A stretch of DNA of 6,938 nt from an uncultured Pseudomonadota bacterium (GTDB lineage Bacteria > Pseudomonadota > Gammaproteobacteria > Burkholderiales > Nitrosomonadaceae). This document shows, piece after piece, positions 1 to 6,938 of this stretch. The translations under genes and the position numbers were made by a program. The stretch spans positions 1-6,938 of the forward strand of contig CAJBQQ010000271.1 of assembly GCA_903957805.1 (NCBI GenBank), given 5' to 3'. Every line of letters starts with the position of its first letter. The first letter of the stretch is position 1. The notes below the pieces were generated by a model that did not search any database, was not told the origin of the DNA, and saw only the letters and a program-made list of their open reading frames with translations.

Positions 1-1005
1 ATTCGAATCGATCACCCCGCGTACAAAACGTAGGTAGTTAGGAAGCAACTGTTCCGCATCATCCATGATGAATACCCGTCTCACATAGAGCTTGATGCCG
101 TGTCTGTGCTCACGATCGAATAGGTCGAATGGCGCTTTTGAAGGGATATAGAGTAGCTGGGTATATTCCTGCTTACCCTCTACCTTGGCATGAACATAGG
201 CCAGCGGCGGCTCGAAATCATGTGCTACATGCTTATAAAATTCATGGTATTGATCCTGGGTGATATCGCTCTTAGGCCTAGCCCATAATGCGCTCGCCTG
301 GTTGACGGTCTCATCCTCATCTGTGATCTCATTTGCACTCTTCTCCTTGGACCATTCCTCCTTCTTCATCAGAATCGGCAGTGTGATATGGTCTGAATAC
401 TTACGTATGATGGTACGTATCTGCCATCCACTCAGGAGACTGTCCTCATCTTCTCTTAAGTGGAGGATGACTTCTGTTCCACGGCCTGTCTTCTCTACCG
501 TCTCCAGCGTATAATCACCCTCACCCGCGGACTCCCAGCGAACACCATGCTCAGCAGTTAATCCGGCTCGACGTGTTATCAGGGTCACCTTATCGGCAAC
601 GATGAATGCGGAATAGAAGCCGACTCCAAACTGGCCGATCAGGTTTGCATCCTTAGCCTGATCGCCGGTCAGAGCGCTGAAGAATTCACGTGTACCTGAC
701 TTGGCAATGGTACCAATATGGTCAATCACCTCCTGCCGTGACATACCAATTCCATTGTCTGCGATGGTCAGGGTACGATCTGAAGGGTTGTAGCTCACGC
801 GGATTTTTAGGTCTGGATCGGTCTCGAACAAGGAGCCATCAGCCAGACCCTCGAATCGCAGCTTATCGGCAGCATCAGATGCATTTGAGATCAATTCGCG
901 TAGAAATATCTCCTTGTTACTGTACAAGGAATGAATCATCAGCTTGAGTAGTTGCTTGACCTCGGTCTGGAAGCTTAGGTGTTCTTTGGGGGCAGTGCTT
1001 TGCAT
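1..1005 (-). CDS. htpG: Molecular chaperone HtpG (bacterial Hsp90), N-terminal part, cut by the window edge
   Basis: Cytosolic ATP-dependent Hsp90 chaperone that helps fold and remodel client proteins, usually induced by heat. My own reverse-strand translation gives 335 uninterrupted codons that follow E. coli HtpG (about 624 residues) closely. The reading starts at ATG 1005 and is still open at base 1, so roughly the C-terminal half, including the dimerisation domain, is missing. The GHKL ATPase domain covers about residues 10-220. It shows NKEIFLRELISNASDA at 30-45, with catalytic Glu37 and Mg/ATP-binding Asn41, then ADNGIGM with Asp83 for the adenine, and the GQFGVGFYSAF glycine loop at 124-134. 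A charged linker (about 214-234) leads into the middle domain, with EGKQEYTQLLYIPS near 276-289 and FIMDDAEQLLPNYLRFVRG near 312-330. The middle-domain arginine that contacts the ATP phosphate lies just beyond the window. The start is supported by AAGGAG six bases upstream. The gene diverges from the dehydrogenase gene. Confidence 0.97.
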   Translation of the reverse strand, partial: MQSTAPKEHLSFQTEVKQLLKLMIHSLYSNKEIFLRELISNASDAADKLRFEGLADGSLFETDPDLKIRVSYNPSDRTLTIADNGIGMSRQEVIDHIGTIAKSGTREFFSALTGDQAKDANLIGQFGVGFYSAFIVADKVTLITRRAGLTAEHGVRWESAGEGDYTLETVEKTGRGTEVILHLREDEDSLLSGWQIRTIIRKYSDHITLPILMKKEEWSKEKSANEITDEDETVNQASALWARPKSDITQDQYHEFYKHVAHDFEPPLAYVHAKVEGKQEYTQLLYIPSKAPFDLFDREHRHGIKLYVRRVFIMDDAEQLLPNYLRFVRGVIDSN

Positions 1006-1011
1006 GGTCCT

Positions 1012-1017
1012 CTCCTT
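1012..1017 (-). promoter_or_regulatory. Shine-Dalgarno site of htpG
   Basis: On the minus strand AAGGAG lies six bases before the ATG at 1005. This strong site fixes the htpG start, and the reading from there has the expected N-terminal length for the family. Confidence 0.85.
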
Positions 1018-1033
1018 GAAATTATGCATTAGG

Positions 1034-1062
1034 ATTATGAGGGCAAATTGAAGATTTTCAAG
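1034..1062 (-). promoter_or_regulatory. Likely htpG promoter, heat-shock sigma-32-like with overlapping sigma-70-like elements
   Basis: Read on the minus strand, CTTGAAA (1062-1056) is followed after 12 bases by CCCTCATAAT (1043-1034). This resembles the enterobacterial sigma-32 pattern CTTGAAA, an 11-16 base gap, then CCCCATNT: the -35 half is exact and the -10 half partial. The same bases also read as a sigma-70 promoter, TTGAAA (1061-1056), 16 bases, CATAAT (1039-1034). Transcription would start near 1025-1029 and give a short leader before the htpG start. Heat control of htpG by sigma-32 is known in E. coli; that it applies here is inferred from the motif. Confidence 0.65.
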
Positions 1063-1101
1063 CTGCCTATAGATCAAATTTACATTTAAATTCTGCTAAC
1101 C

Positions 1102-2202
1102 ATGACAATCTTTACCCGTCTTGCAATTATTCTTCTGTTCTATTGTGCACTCCCCGCCTCTGCCCAGGACCGTGTCTTACCGCTAGAGAAAATAAAATTA
1201 CCACCTGGTTTCTCAATCAGTCTATGGGCGGAAGCACCTAATGCACGCGGCCTTGCACTGGGCAAGAATGGCACGGTATTCGTAGGTTCCATGGCAGCAG
1301 GTAAGGTTTATGCCATTACCGAGAGTGCTGGATCACGTCAAGTCAAAGTCATTGCCAATGGTCTCAACCTCCCTATGGGTGTCGCCTTCCGTGATGGGGC
1401 TCTGTATATCTCATCGGTGGACCGTATCCTGCGGCTTGATAATATTGAGCAGTCTATCGCTCAGCCTCCAAAGCCGGTGGTTGTGATCGACACCCTTCCC
1501 AATGAGAAGCACCATGCAGGAAGATTCATTTCCTTCGGACCCGATGGCCTTCTTTATATATCGGTAGGAGCTCCGTGCAATAGCTGCGAACCTGACCCAG
1601 CAAACTACGCACTGATCTCTAGGGTTAAGGCTGATGGCACGGGTTACGAAGTCTATTCACAAGGCGTCAGAAATTCGCTTGGCTTTGACTGGCACCCGGA
1701 AACAAAGGAGCTATGGTTTACCGATACCGGGCACGATTGGTTGGGTGACAATATCCCTCCCGATGAACTTAACTATGCACCTAGAAAGGGTATGCACTTT
1801 GGCTTCCCCTATTGCCATTCCGGCGATATCCATGACATCAAGTATGGAGCCAAGCGCTCCTGCAGCAAGCTCACCGCGCCCGTGGCTAAACTTGACGCTC
1901 ATTCCGTCCCGATGGGGATGCGCTTCTACACCGGGAAGATGTTTCCTGCCGAGTATCATAACCAGATTATCGTTGCCGAGAATGGATCGTGGAACCGTCG
2001 CGAAAAGATCGGCTACCGACTCAAGCTAATACAGATAAAGAATAACAAGGTGATGAAGCAAGAGGTATTTGCTGAGGGCTGGTTACAAGAGGAAAAATCA
2101 TGGGGAAAGCCGGCCGATATTTTAGTGATGCCGGACGGAGCAATACTGGTCTCGGATGATCATTCCGGTGCAATCTACCGGATCAGTTACCAGAAGCCAT
2201 GA
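1102..2202 (+). CDS. Exported PQQ-type glucose/sorbosone dehydrogenase family protein (beta-propeller)
   Basis: Probable periplasmic quinoprotein of the soluble glucose/sorbosone (aldose sugar) dehydrogenase family, 366 residues, close to E. coli YliI in length. These proteins fold as a six-bladed propeller and can bind PQQ and calcium; the substrate here is unknown. Residues 1-21 form a Sec signal peptide (hydrophobic core 7-18, likely cleavage after ALPASA), which supports the ATG at 1102; an in-frame TAA lies at 1087. KHHAGRF at 136-142 aligns with the catalytic-His segment of Acinetobacter glucose dehydrogenase (His144), giving His137. SQGVRNSLGFDWHP at 186-199 matches its Arg-Asn segment, giving Arg190. 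GPDG recurs as FGPDGLLY and MPDGAILVSDD. Four cysteines of the mature protein (159 and 162 in CNSC, 238, 254) could form disulfides. No cytochrome c CXXCH motif is present. No Shine-Dalgarno site is evident. No PQQ synthesis gene is in the window, so cofactor use is inferred from the family. Confidence 0.86.
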   Translation: MTIFTRLAIILLFYCALPASAQDRVLPLEKIKLPPGFSISLWAEAPNARGLALGKNGTVFVGSMAAGKVYAITESAGSRQVKVIANGLNLPMGVAFRDGALYISSVDRILRLDNIEQSIAQPPKPVVVIDTLPNEKHHAGRFISFGPDGLLYISVGAPCNSCEPDPANYALISRVKADGTGYEVYSQGVRNSLGFDWHPETKELWFTDTGHDWLGDNIPPDELNYAPRKGMHFGFPYCHSGDIHDIKYGAKRSCSKLTAPVAKLDAHSVPMGMRFYTGKMFPAEYHNQIIVAENGSWNRREKIGYRLKLIQIKNNKVMKQEVFAEGWLQEEKSWGKPADILVMPDGAILVSDDHSGAIYRISYQKP

Positions 2203-2207
2203 AGTAA

Positions 2208-3668
2208 TTACATCGATTGCTGGATCGCGTAAGCGCACATCGCCATCAGAGACTGAGGAAAGAGTCCAAACGCAAGAACCGCCAGTCCATTTGCGCTTAT
2301 CAGAAGCTTAATATCACCCGGTGGCATAATGGGGGCGTCGGTCTCAGGTTCATCAAAGTACATCAACTTGATGATCCGCAGGTAGTAGAAGGCTCCGATC
2401 AAGGAGAACAGGACCGCCACCACAGCAAGCCACACATAACCCGCATTCAATACTGCCTGCAGTACCGATAATTTCGCGTAAAAACCTACCAATGGCGGGA
2501 CCCCTGCCAGTGAGAACATCAGTAGCAGTGTGATGAATGCATACCATGGGTTACGCCGGTTCAGTCCCTTGAAATCATCAATCCTTTCAGCCTCGAATCC
2601 TTCCCGTGAGAGCATCATGATCATCCCGAAGATGCCCAGGGTCATCAATACATAGATCACGATATAGAACATTGATGAGCTGTATCCATTGCCATCAGCA
2701 CTTACAATCCCAAGCAGCATGAATCCCATATGTGAGATAGTGGAATAAGCCAGCATCCTCTTGATATTGGTCTGCGCAATAGCCGCGAGATTGCCAATCA
2801 TCATCGACATCACTGCCAGGATCATGATCATCCCCTGCCAGTCGGCCACCATCGCCCCCATACCTTCAACCAGCAATCTCATAACAAAACCAAATGCTGC
2901 TATCTTTGGAGCTGATCCGATAAATAGTACCACCGCCGTGGGAGCACCCTGATAAACGTCTGGCGCCCACATATGGAATGGTGCAGCACTTAACTTAAAG
3001 CTGATACCTGCCACAATAAAGACCAGACCGATCACCAGCACTGCGTAATCATCAATATCTCCACCCTGGATTACGTTCTTTATGACTTCTGTGACTTTCC
3101 CAATATTGAGCTCACCGGTTGCGCCATAAACCATAGACATACCGTACAGCAAGAATCCAGAGGCCAACGCTCCCAGTACGAAGTATTTCATTGCAGCCTC
3201 GGTGGCCTCTACTGAATCGCGACGTAACGCGACCATGGCATAGAGTGACAGAGACAGGAGTTCAAGACCTAAGTAGAGGGTTAGGAAGTGGCTGGCAGAA
3301 ATCATGACCATCATTCCCAAGGTGGCAAACAAGGTCAGACTGAAGAACTCTCCGTTAAACATCCCCCTCACTGCGATGTAACTTCTTGAGTACACCAACA
3401 CCATCGCGACCGTGACATAGGTTAATAACTTCAAGGTATCTGCCATGGCATCGTCGACAAACATACCTGAGAAGGTATAACTCACATCGGTCGTAGAGGT
3501 GCCAAGGGTAATCAACGCGCAACCGAATAGCGCACCCAGGGCCAGCATATACGCCAGGTAGGGTCTCTTCACACCCGCCACAAGATCAGCCAGCAATACC
3601 ACGCACACCATCACCAGAAGAAATATCTCCGGGTAGGCGGGGGCAAGGTCAGGTGGCAGAAAATTCAT
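2208..3668 (-). CDS. nuoN: NADH-quinone oxidoreductase subunit N (complex I, antiporter-like)
   Basis: Inner-membrane subunit of proton-pumping NDH-1, one of three antiporter-like subunits that carry protons across the membrane when NADH reduces quinone. The 486 residues match the family's usual length, and the protein is almost wholly hydrophobic, with about 14 membrane segments. Visible channel residues are Glu136 in LGLELLSLSLYAM (TM5), Lys225 in FKLSAAPFHMWAPDVYQGAP (TM7), Lys255 in SAPKIAAFG (TM8) and Lys399 in VGFYAKL (TM12). The broken-helix signature around YSTISHMGF lies at 308-316. The start at 3668 has AAGGA six bases upstream (3679-3675). It sits 30 bases after nuoM and is the last nuo gene on this strand, as in standard nuoA-N operons. 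Its stop is 5 bases from the stop of the convergent dehydrogenase gene. I see nothing missing or broken. Confidence 0.97.
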   Translation of the reverse strand: MNFLPPDLAPAYPEIFLLVMVCVVLLADLVAGVKRPYLAYMLALGALFGCALITLGTSTTDVSYTFSGMFVDDAMADTLKLLTYVTVAMVLVYSRSYIAVRGMFNGEFFSLTLFATLGMMVMISASHFLTLYLGLELLSLSLYAMVALRRDSVEATEAAMKYFVLGALASGFLLYGMSMVYGATGELNIGKVTEVIKNVIQGGDIDDYAVLVIGLVFIVAGISFKLSAAPFHMWAPDVYQGAPTAVVLFIGSAPKIAAFGFVMRLLVEGMGAMVADWQGMIMILAVMSMMIGNLAAIAQTNIKRMLAYSTISHMGFMLLGIVSADGNGYSSSMFYIVIYVLMTLGIFGMIMMLSREGFEAERIDDFKGLNRRNPWYAFITLLLMFSLAGVPPLVGFYAKLSVLQAVLNAGYVWLAVVAVLFSLIGAFYYLRIIKLMYFDEPETDAPIMPPGDIKLLISANGLAVLAFGLFPQSLMAMCAYAIQQSM

Positions 3669-3674
3669 TTAGCA

Positions 3675-3679
3675 TCCTT
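3675..3679 (-). promoter_or_regulatory. Shine-Dalgarno site of nuoN
   Basis: Minus-strand AAGGA lies in the 30-base nuoM-nuoN gap, six bases before the ATG at 3668. It supports that start and separate initiation of nuoN on a shared transcript. Confidence 0.75.
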
Positions 3680-3698
3680 GAATAGAGCAACTCGTATT

Positions 3699-5192
3699 TC
3701 ATTCCAACGGCAACTTGCCTCGGGCCACATGTGCGAGGAGATCATCGACTGTGGCATGCATCACCTCGGTGAATGGCATCGGGTAAAGACCCATCCACAG
3801 AACTGCCGCAGCCAGTATCGTTAAGATCAAAATCTCACGATGGTTAATATCCTTAAGGGCTTCTACAGCAGGGTTCGCAACCGCCCCGAATACCACTCTC
3901 TTGTACATCCAGAGTGTATATGCCGCACCAAAAATAAGTGTCGTGGCAGCGAGAAATGCATACCAGAAATTCACCTTTATAGCGGCCATGATGACCATGA
4001 ACTCTCCGACAAAGCCACTGGTTCCCGGCAATCCGGAATTGGCCATTGCAAAGAGCATGAAGAATGCAGCGAATACCGGCATCTTATTAGCCACTCCGCC
4101 GTAGTCGGCGATCTGACGTGAGTGAAGACGGTCATACATCACCCCCACGCACAGGAACATTGCAGCGGATATAAAGCCGTGTGAGATCATCTGCACCATC
4201 GCCCCTTCAATCCCGTAGGCATTGAACAGGAAGAATCCGAGTGTGACAAAACCCATATGAGATACCGATGAGTATGCGATGAGCTTCTTCATGTCAGCCT
4301 GCACCAGTGCCACCAGTCCGATATACACCACCCCGATCAACGATAATGTAATCATCATTCCGGAGAGATACTGACTCGCATCTGGGACGATCGGCAGTGA
4401 GAACCTCAGAAAACCGTATCCACCCAACTTCAATAGAATTGCAGCCAGAACCACCGATCCGCCGGTCGGGGCCTCAACGTGTGCATCAGGTAACCAGGTA
4501 TGGACCGGCCACATCGGCACCTTCACAGCAAATGCCAATAGGAATGCAATAAATATCAGAATCTGTGGTGCCAGTGGTAGCGGTAACTTGTGATAATCCT
4601 GAATTGAAAAACTGCCGCCGGAAGCTCTGTACAGGTAGATGAATGCCACCAGCATGAGTAAGGATCCGAGCAGTGTGTAGAGAAAGAATTTAATCGCGGC
4701 ATAGACCCGGTTTGGGCCTCCCCAGATACCGATGATGAGGAACATCGGTATCAGTGAAGCCTCCCAGAATGCATAAAACAGAATTGCATCCAGAGAGGAG
4801 AAGACCCCATTAACGATACCGGACATGATCAGAAGTGCGCCCATATACTGAGACACTCGGTTACTGATGACTTGCCACCCAGCGATCACCACCAGTGGAG
4901 TAGTAAAGCAGTTGAGCAAGATCAGTGGCATTGCGATTCCATCCACCCCTAAGTGGTAGTGGATATTAAAACGCTCAATCCATGGGTGATACTCGACAAA
5001 CTGCATACCCCCCATCAGAACATCAAAACCGCTATAAAGTGGAAACGCCACCAACAGGCCCGCTATTGAACCTGCCAGTGCCAACCATCTTGCCATTGAA
5101 GCATTACGGTCACCACCCGTGGCGAGTACCGCTATACCCGCAATGATGGGTAGCCAGATGATCAGACTTAACAATGGAAAACCAGACGACAT
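3699..5192 (-). CDS. nuoM: NADH-quinone oxidoreductase subunit M (complex I, antiporter-like)
   Basis: Central antiporter-like membrane subunit of NDH-1, lying between NuoN and NuoL in the membrane arm, with its own proton channel. At 497 residues it is of normal length and has about 14 membrane segments. The essential Glu144 is in FYAFWEASLIPMF (TM5; the E. coli residue is also Glu144). Lys224 is in FAVKVPMWPVHTWLPDAHVEAP (TM7), followed by His231. Lys255 is in ILLKLGGYGF (TM8). YSSVSHMGF at 307-315 is the antiporter-family motif. Glu397 in GFVGEF (TM12) stands where NuoL and NuoN have Lys, which is the normal distinguishing feature of NuoM. The ATG at 5192 has only a weak site (GGAA, 5201-5198) inside an A-rich leader; the N-terminus MSSGFPLLSLIIWLPI fits the family, so the start is likely right. 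It follows nuoL after 91 bases and precedes nuoN by 30. Confidence 0.97.
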   Translation of the reverse strand: MSSGFPLLSLIIWLPIIAGIAVLATGGDRNASMARWLALAGSIAGLLVAFPLYSGFDVLMGGMQFVEYHPWIERFNIHYHLGVDGIAMPLILLNCFTTPLVVIAGWQVISNRVSQYMGALLIMSGIVNGVFSSLDAILFYAFWEASLIPMFLIIGIWGGPNRVYAAIKFFLYTLLGSLLMLVAFIYLYRASGGSFSIQDYHKLPLPLAPQILIFIAFLLAFAVKVPMWPVHTWLPDAHVEAPTGGSVVLAAILLKLGGYGFLRFSLPIVPDASQYLSGMMITLSLIGVVYIGLVALVQADMKKLIAYSSVSHMGFVTLGFFLFNAYGIEGAMVQMISHGFISAAMFLCVGVMYDRLHSRQIADYGGVANKMPVFAAFFMLFAMANSGLPGTSGFVGEFMVIMAAIKVNFWYAFLAATTLIFGAAYTLWMYKRVVFGAVANPAVEALKDINHREILILTILAAAVLWMGLYPMPFTEVMHATVDDLLAHVARGKLPLE

Positions 5193-5232
5193 GTTTATTC
5201 CGTTATTTTTATTTGGTAACGCACAACCTGCC

Positions 5233-5279
5233 GATCAAATGAGGAGAATTCGCACCTCTGACCGAACATTGGCTTGATC
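5233..5279 (-). repeat. Nested inverted repeat in the nuoL-nuoM spacer
   Basis: In the 91-base gap between nuoL and nuoM, GATCAA (5233-5238) and TTGATC (5274-5279) are exact inverted copies. Wobble pairs in the minus-strand RNA extend the stem to about 8 pairs. Inside lies a second inverted pair, GAGG (5241-5244) and CCTC (5255-5258). No T-run follows, so it does not look like an intrinsic terminator. It could be an mRNA structure or processing site, or a chance pairing, since six-base arms are not rare at this scale. Confidence 0.35.
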
Positions 5280-5283
5280 ATGA

Positions 5284-6938
5284 CTAGGACCATAAGCTGA
5301 TTAATACGAATACCCCAACGATCATGGTGAATGCGTAGTGATAGATATAACCAGACTGGAACCGACGTACCAATACGGCGGTCAATCCAACCACTCGAGC
5401 AGCGCCATTGACAACGAATCCATCGATCACCTTCACATCCCCGATCTTCCACAGACCTGCACCCAGTGCACGAGCACCGCCCGCAAATAGCCACGAGTAG
5501 AATTCATCAATAAAATATTTTCGATCGAGCAAAGTGAAGAGTGGGCCGGCAGCTTGTTTTATCTTCGCGGGCAAATCAGTTCTGACCATATACAAATACC
5601 ATGCGGTAAAGATTCCCCCGATCGAGAGCCAGAATGGTGCTGTACTGAGTGAGTGGGTCATCATTCCCACCACCCCATGGAATTGTGCTGCCATTTGTGC
5701 AACGGCTCCATGTTGCGGGGAAAAATGTATCGCCTCTCCGAAATAGCCTCCAAACAACATCGGCCCGATCAACCACCCTGCACAGACGGTGGGGATTGCG
5801 AGAATGATCAATGGCAATGTCACTACCCAGGGAGATTCATGCAGATGCTCCTCGGTATGATGATCCATCCGAGGCTTTCCGTGGAAGGTCATGAATACCA
5901 GTCGGAAGGTATAAAGGGCAGTGATGAATACGGTCGTCAGAACGCAGAAATACGCAAAACCAGAACCCGGAATATCAGCAAAATGGACCGCCTCTATGAT
6001 CGCATCCTTGGAGAAGAATCCAGAAAATCCGGGAACCCCTGAACTGGCCAGTGCAGCCATGAACATGGTCCAGTATGTTATCGGCATGTACTTCTTGAGG
6101 CCACCCATCTTCCGCATATCCTGCTCATGATGCATTGCGATGATGACCGATCCCGCTCCCAAGAATAGAACCGCCTTGAAAAATGCGTGGGTCATCAGGT
6201 GGAATACCGCAACCGAGTAGGCTGAAGCACCAAGCGCTACCGTCATATAGCCTAACTGGGACAGAGTCGAATACGCGACCACACGCTTAATATCATTCTG
6301 CACAATTGCAACCAATGCCATGGACAGGGTTGTAATGCCACCGATCACTAGTATCACCGATAGAGCAGTATCAGATAACTCAAACAAGGGAGACATCCGT
6401 GCCACCATGAAGATACCTGCCGTCACCATGGTCGCTGCATGTATCAGTGCGGATATCGGCGTCGGGCCCTCCATCGAATCGGGTAACCACACATGCAGCG
6501 GGAACTGTGCAGACTTGCCCATTGCACCCACGAATAGCAGGATGCAAGTCACAGATAGCAGCATCCAAGGTGACCCCGGGATGATTTCGATTGTTTGATT
6601 TGCGAGTTGAGGTGCCTGGGCGAATACTGTCGCATAATCAAGCGTGCCAAAATACACGAGCACCAATCCAATCCCGAGAAGGAATCCGAAGTCACCAACA
6701 CGGTTAACCAGGAATGCCTTCATATTGGCGTAGACCGCTGTCGGACGAGTAAACCAAAATCCGATCAATAGATACGAGACCAGACCCACTGCCTCCCATC
6801 CAAAGAAGAGTTGAAGGAAGTTATTGGCCATCACCAGCATCAGCATTGAAAAGGTAAATAACGAGATATAGCTGAAGAAGCGCTGGTATCCAGGGTCGTT
6901 ATGCATATATCCGATGGTATAGATATGCACCATCAGAG
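5284..6938 (-). CDS. nuoL: NADH-quinone oxidoreductase subunit L (complex I, antiporter-like), N-terminus cut by the window edge
   Basis: Distal antiporter-like subunit of the NDH-1 membrane arm, with a proton channel and a long lateral helix that braces NuoM and NuoN. The frame is open at the right edge. The ATG at 6933 is an internal methionine: a Leu codon precedes it, and comparison with E. coli NuoL (about 613 residues) suggests roughly 100 N-terminal residues are missing. Counting from that Met, Glu47 is in FFGWEAVGLVSYLLIGFW (E. coli Glu144), Lys140 in MGKSAQFPLHVWLPDSMEGP (Lys229), His165 in SALIHAATMV (His254), Lys253 in THAFFKAVLF (Lys342) and Lys309 in GFFSKD (Lys399). YSTLSQLGYM is at 221-230. 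A His/Glu-rich loop at 357-366 precedes the C-terminal helices. The end, from about 455, with YFIDEFY, DGFVVNG and QSGYIYHYAFTMIVG, matches the lateral helix and final TM. The gene reads into nuoM, 91 bases away, on one likely transcript whose promoter lies outside the window. Confidence 0.97.
   Translation of the reverse strand, partial: LMVHIYTIGYMHNDPGYQRFFSYISLFTFSMLMLVMANNFLQLFFGWEAVGLVSYLLIGFWFTRPTAVYANMKAFLVNRVGDFGFLLGIGLVLVYFGTLDYATVFAQAPQLANQTIEIIPGSPWMLLSVTCILLFVGAMGKSAQFPLHVWLPDSMEGPTPISALIHAATMVTAGIFMVARMSPLFELSDTALSVILVIGGITTLSMALVAIVQNDIKRVVAYSTLSQLGYMTVALGASAYSVAVFHLMTHAFFKAVLFLGAGSVIIAMHHEQDMRKMGGLKKYMPITYWTMFMAALASSGVPGFSGFFSKDAIIEAVHFADIPGSGFAYFCVLTTVFITALYTFRLVFMTFHGKPRMDHHTEEHLHESPWVVTLPLIILAIPTVCAGWLIGPMLFGGYFGEAIHFSPQHGAVAQMAAQFHGVVGMMTHSLSTAPFWLSIGGIFTAWYLYMVRTDLPAKIKQAAGPLFTLLDRKYFIDEFYSWLFAGGARALGAGLWKIGDVKVIDGFVVNGAARVVGLTAVLVRRFQSGYIYHYAFTMIVGVFVLISLWS

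Noticed and set aside
260..947. Two plus-strand open frames (84 and 85 codons) opposite htpG
   Set aside because: The opposite strand encodes HtpG without interruption and with strong conservation; these frames lack ribosome sites and recognisable domains.
1048..1090. Plus-strand promoter for the dehydrogenase gene
   Set aside because: TTGAAG at 1048 has TATAGA only 14 bases on, and other pairings are poor matches or badly spaced, so no promoter could be called with confidence although one is likely in this AT-rich stretch.
1132..1150. Cysteine 15 in the dehydrogenase signal peptide as a lipoprotein attachment site
   Set aside because: The preceding residues LLFY do not fit a lipobox, and a normal signal peptidase I site (ASA before QD) follows.
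1634..2029. 131-codon plus-strand frame inside the dehydrogenase gene
   Set aside because: It overlaps a conserved part of the dehydrogenase in another frame and has no recognisable domain.
3840..4121. Overlapping plus-strand frames of 93 and 67 codons opposite nuoM
   Set aside because: Antisense to the conserved nuoM C-terminal coding region, with no start signal or recognisable family.
5195..5494. 99-codon open frame on the minus strand spanning the nuoL-nuoM gap
   Set aside because: Most of it lies in another frame of the conserved nuoL C-terminus, its composition is rich in Cys, Arg and Gly as expected for a shadow frame, and it resembles no family I know.
6931..6933. ATG at 6933 as the true start of nuoL
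   Set aside because: The frame continues upstream to the window edge, a Leu codon precedes it, and roughly 100 conserved N-terminal residues of NuoL are absent, so the gene is cut by the window and not short.

Overview
The window looks like ordinary chromosomal DNA from a Gram-negative, respiring proteobacterium. Complex I subunits read most like those of Betaproteobacteria, possibly the Nitrosomonadales, but that placement is an impression from remembered sequences and not a computed match. The evidence for a Gram-negative aerobe is an HtpG close to the E. coli protein, a periplasmic PQQ-type dehydrogenase with a Sec signal peptide, and the NuoL-NuoM-NuoN order of a 14-subunit NDH-1.

Layout. 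Positions 1-1005 (minus) hold the N-terminal 335 codons of htpG, cut by the left edge. Positions 1006-1101 form a short divergent intergenic region with a good heat-shock-like promoter for htpG. Positions 1102-2202 (plus) encode an exported beta-propeller dehydrogenase of the glucose/sorbosone dehydrogenase family. After only 5 bases it meets, tail to tail, the end of a minus-strand respiratory operon: nuoN (2208-3668), nuoM (3699-5192) and nuoL (5284-6938, N-terminus cut by the right edge). Transcription of the operon runs from right to left, so nuoN is the last nuo gene.

Function. NuoL, NuoM and NuoN are the three antiporter-like membrane subunits of proton-pumping NADH:quinone oxidoreductase. 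All three keep the Glu/Lys residues of the proton channels, so the pump appears functional. The dehydrogenase may oxidise a sugar or alcohol in the periplasm, but its substrate cannot be read from the sequence. HtpG is a cytosolic chaperone with no obvious link to the rest.

No mobile element, RNA gene, CRISPR array or clear intrinsic terminator was seen, and no stretch over 300 bases lacks a gene. I found no convincing new biological system. The points worth a second look are small: the htpG promoter, a start without a Shine-Dalgarno site, a very tight convergent junction, and a nested inverted repeat in the nuoL-nuoM spacer.
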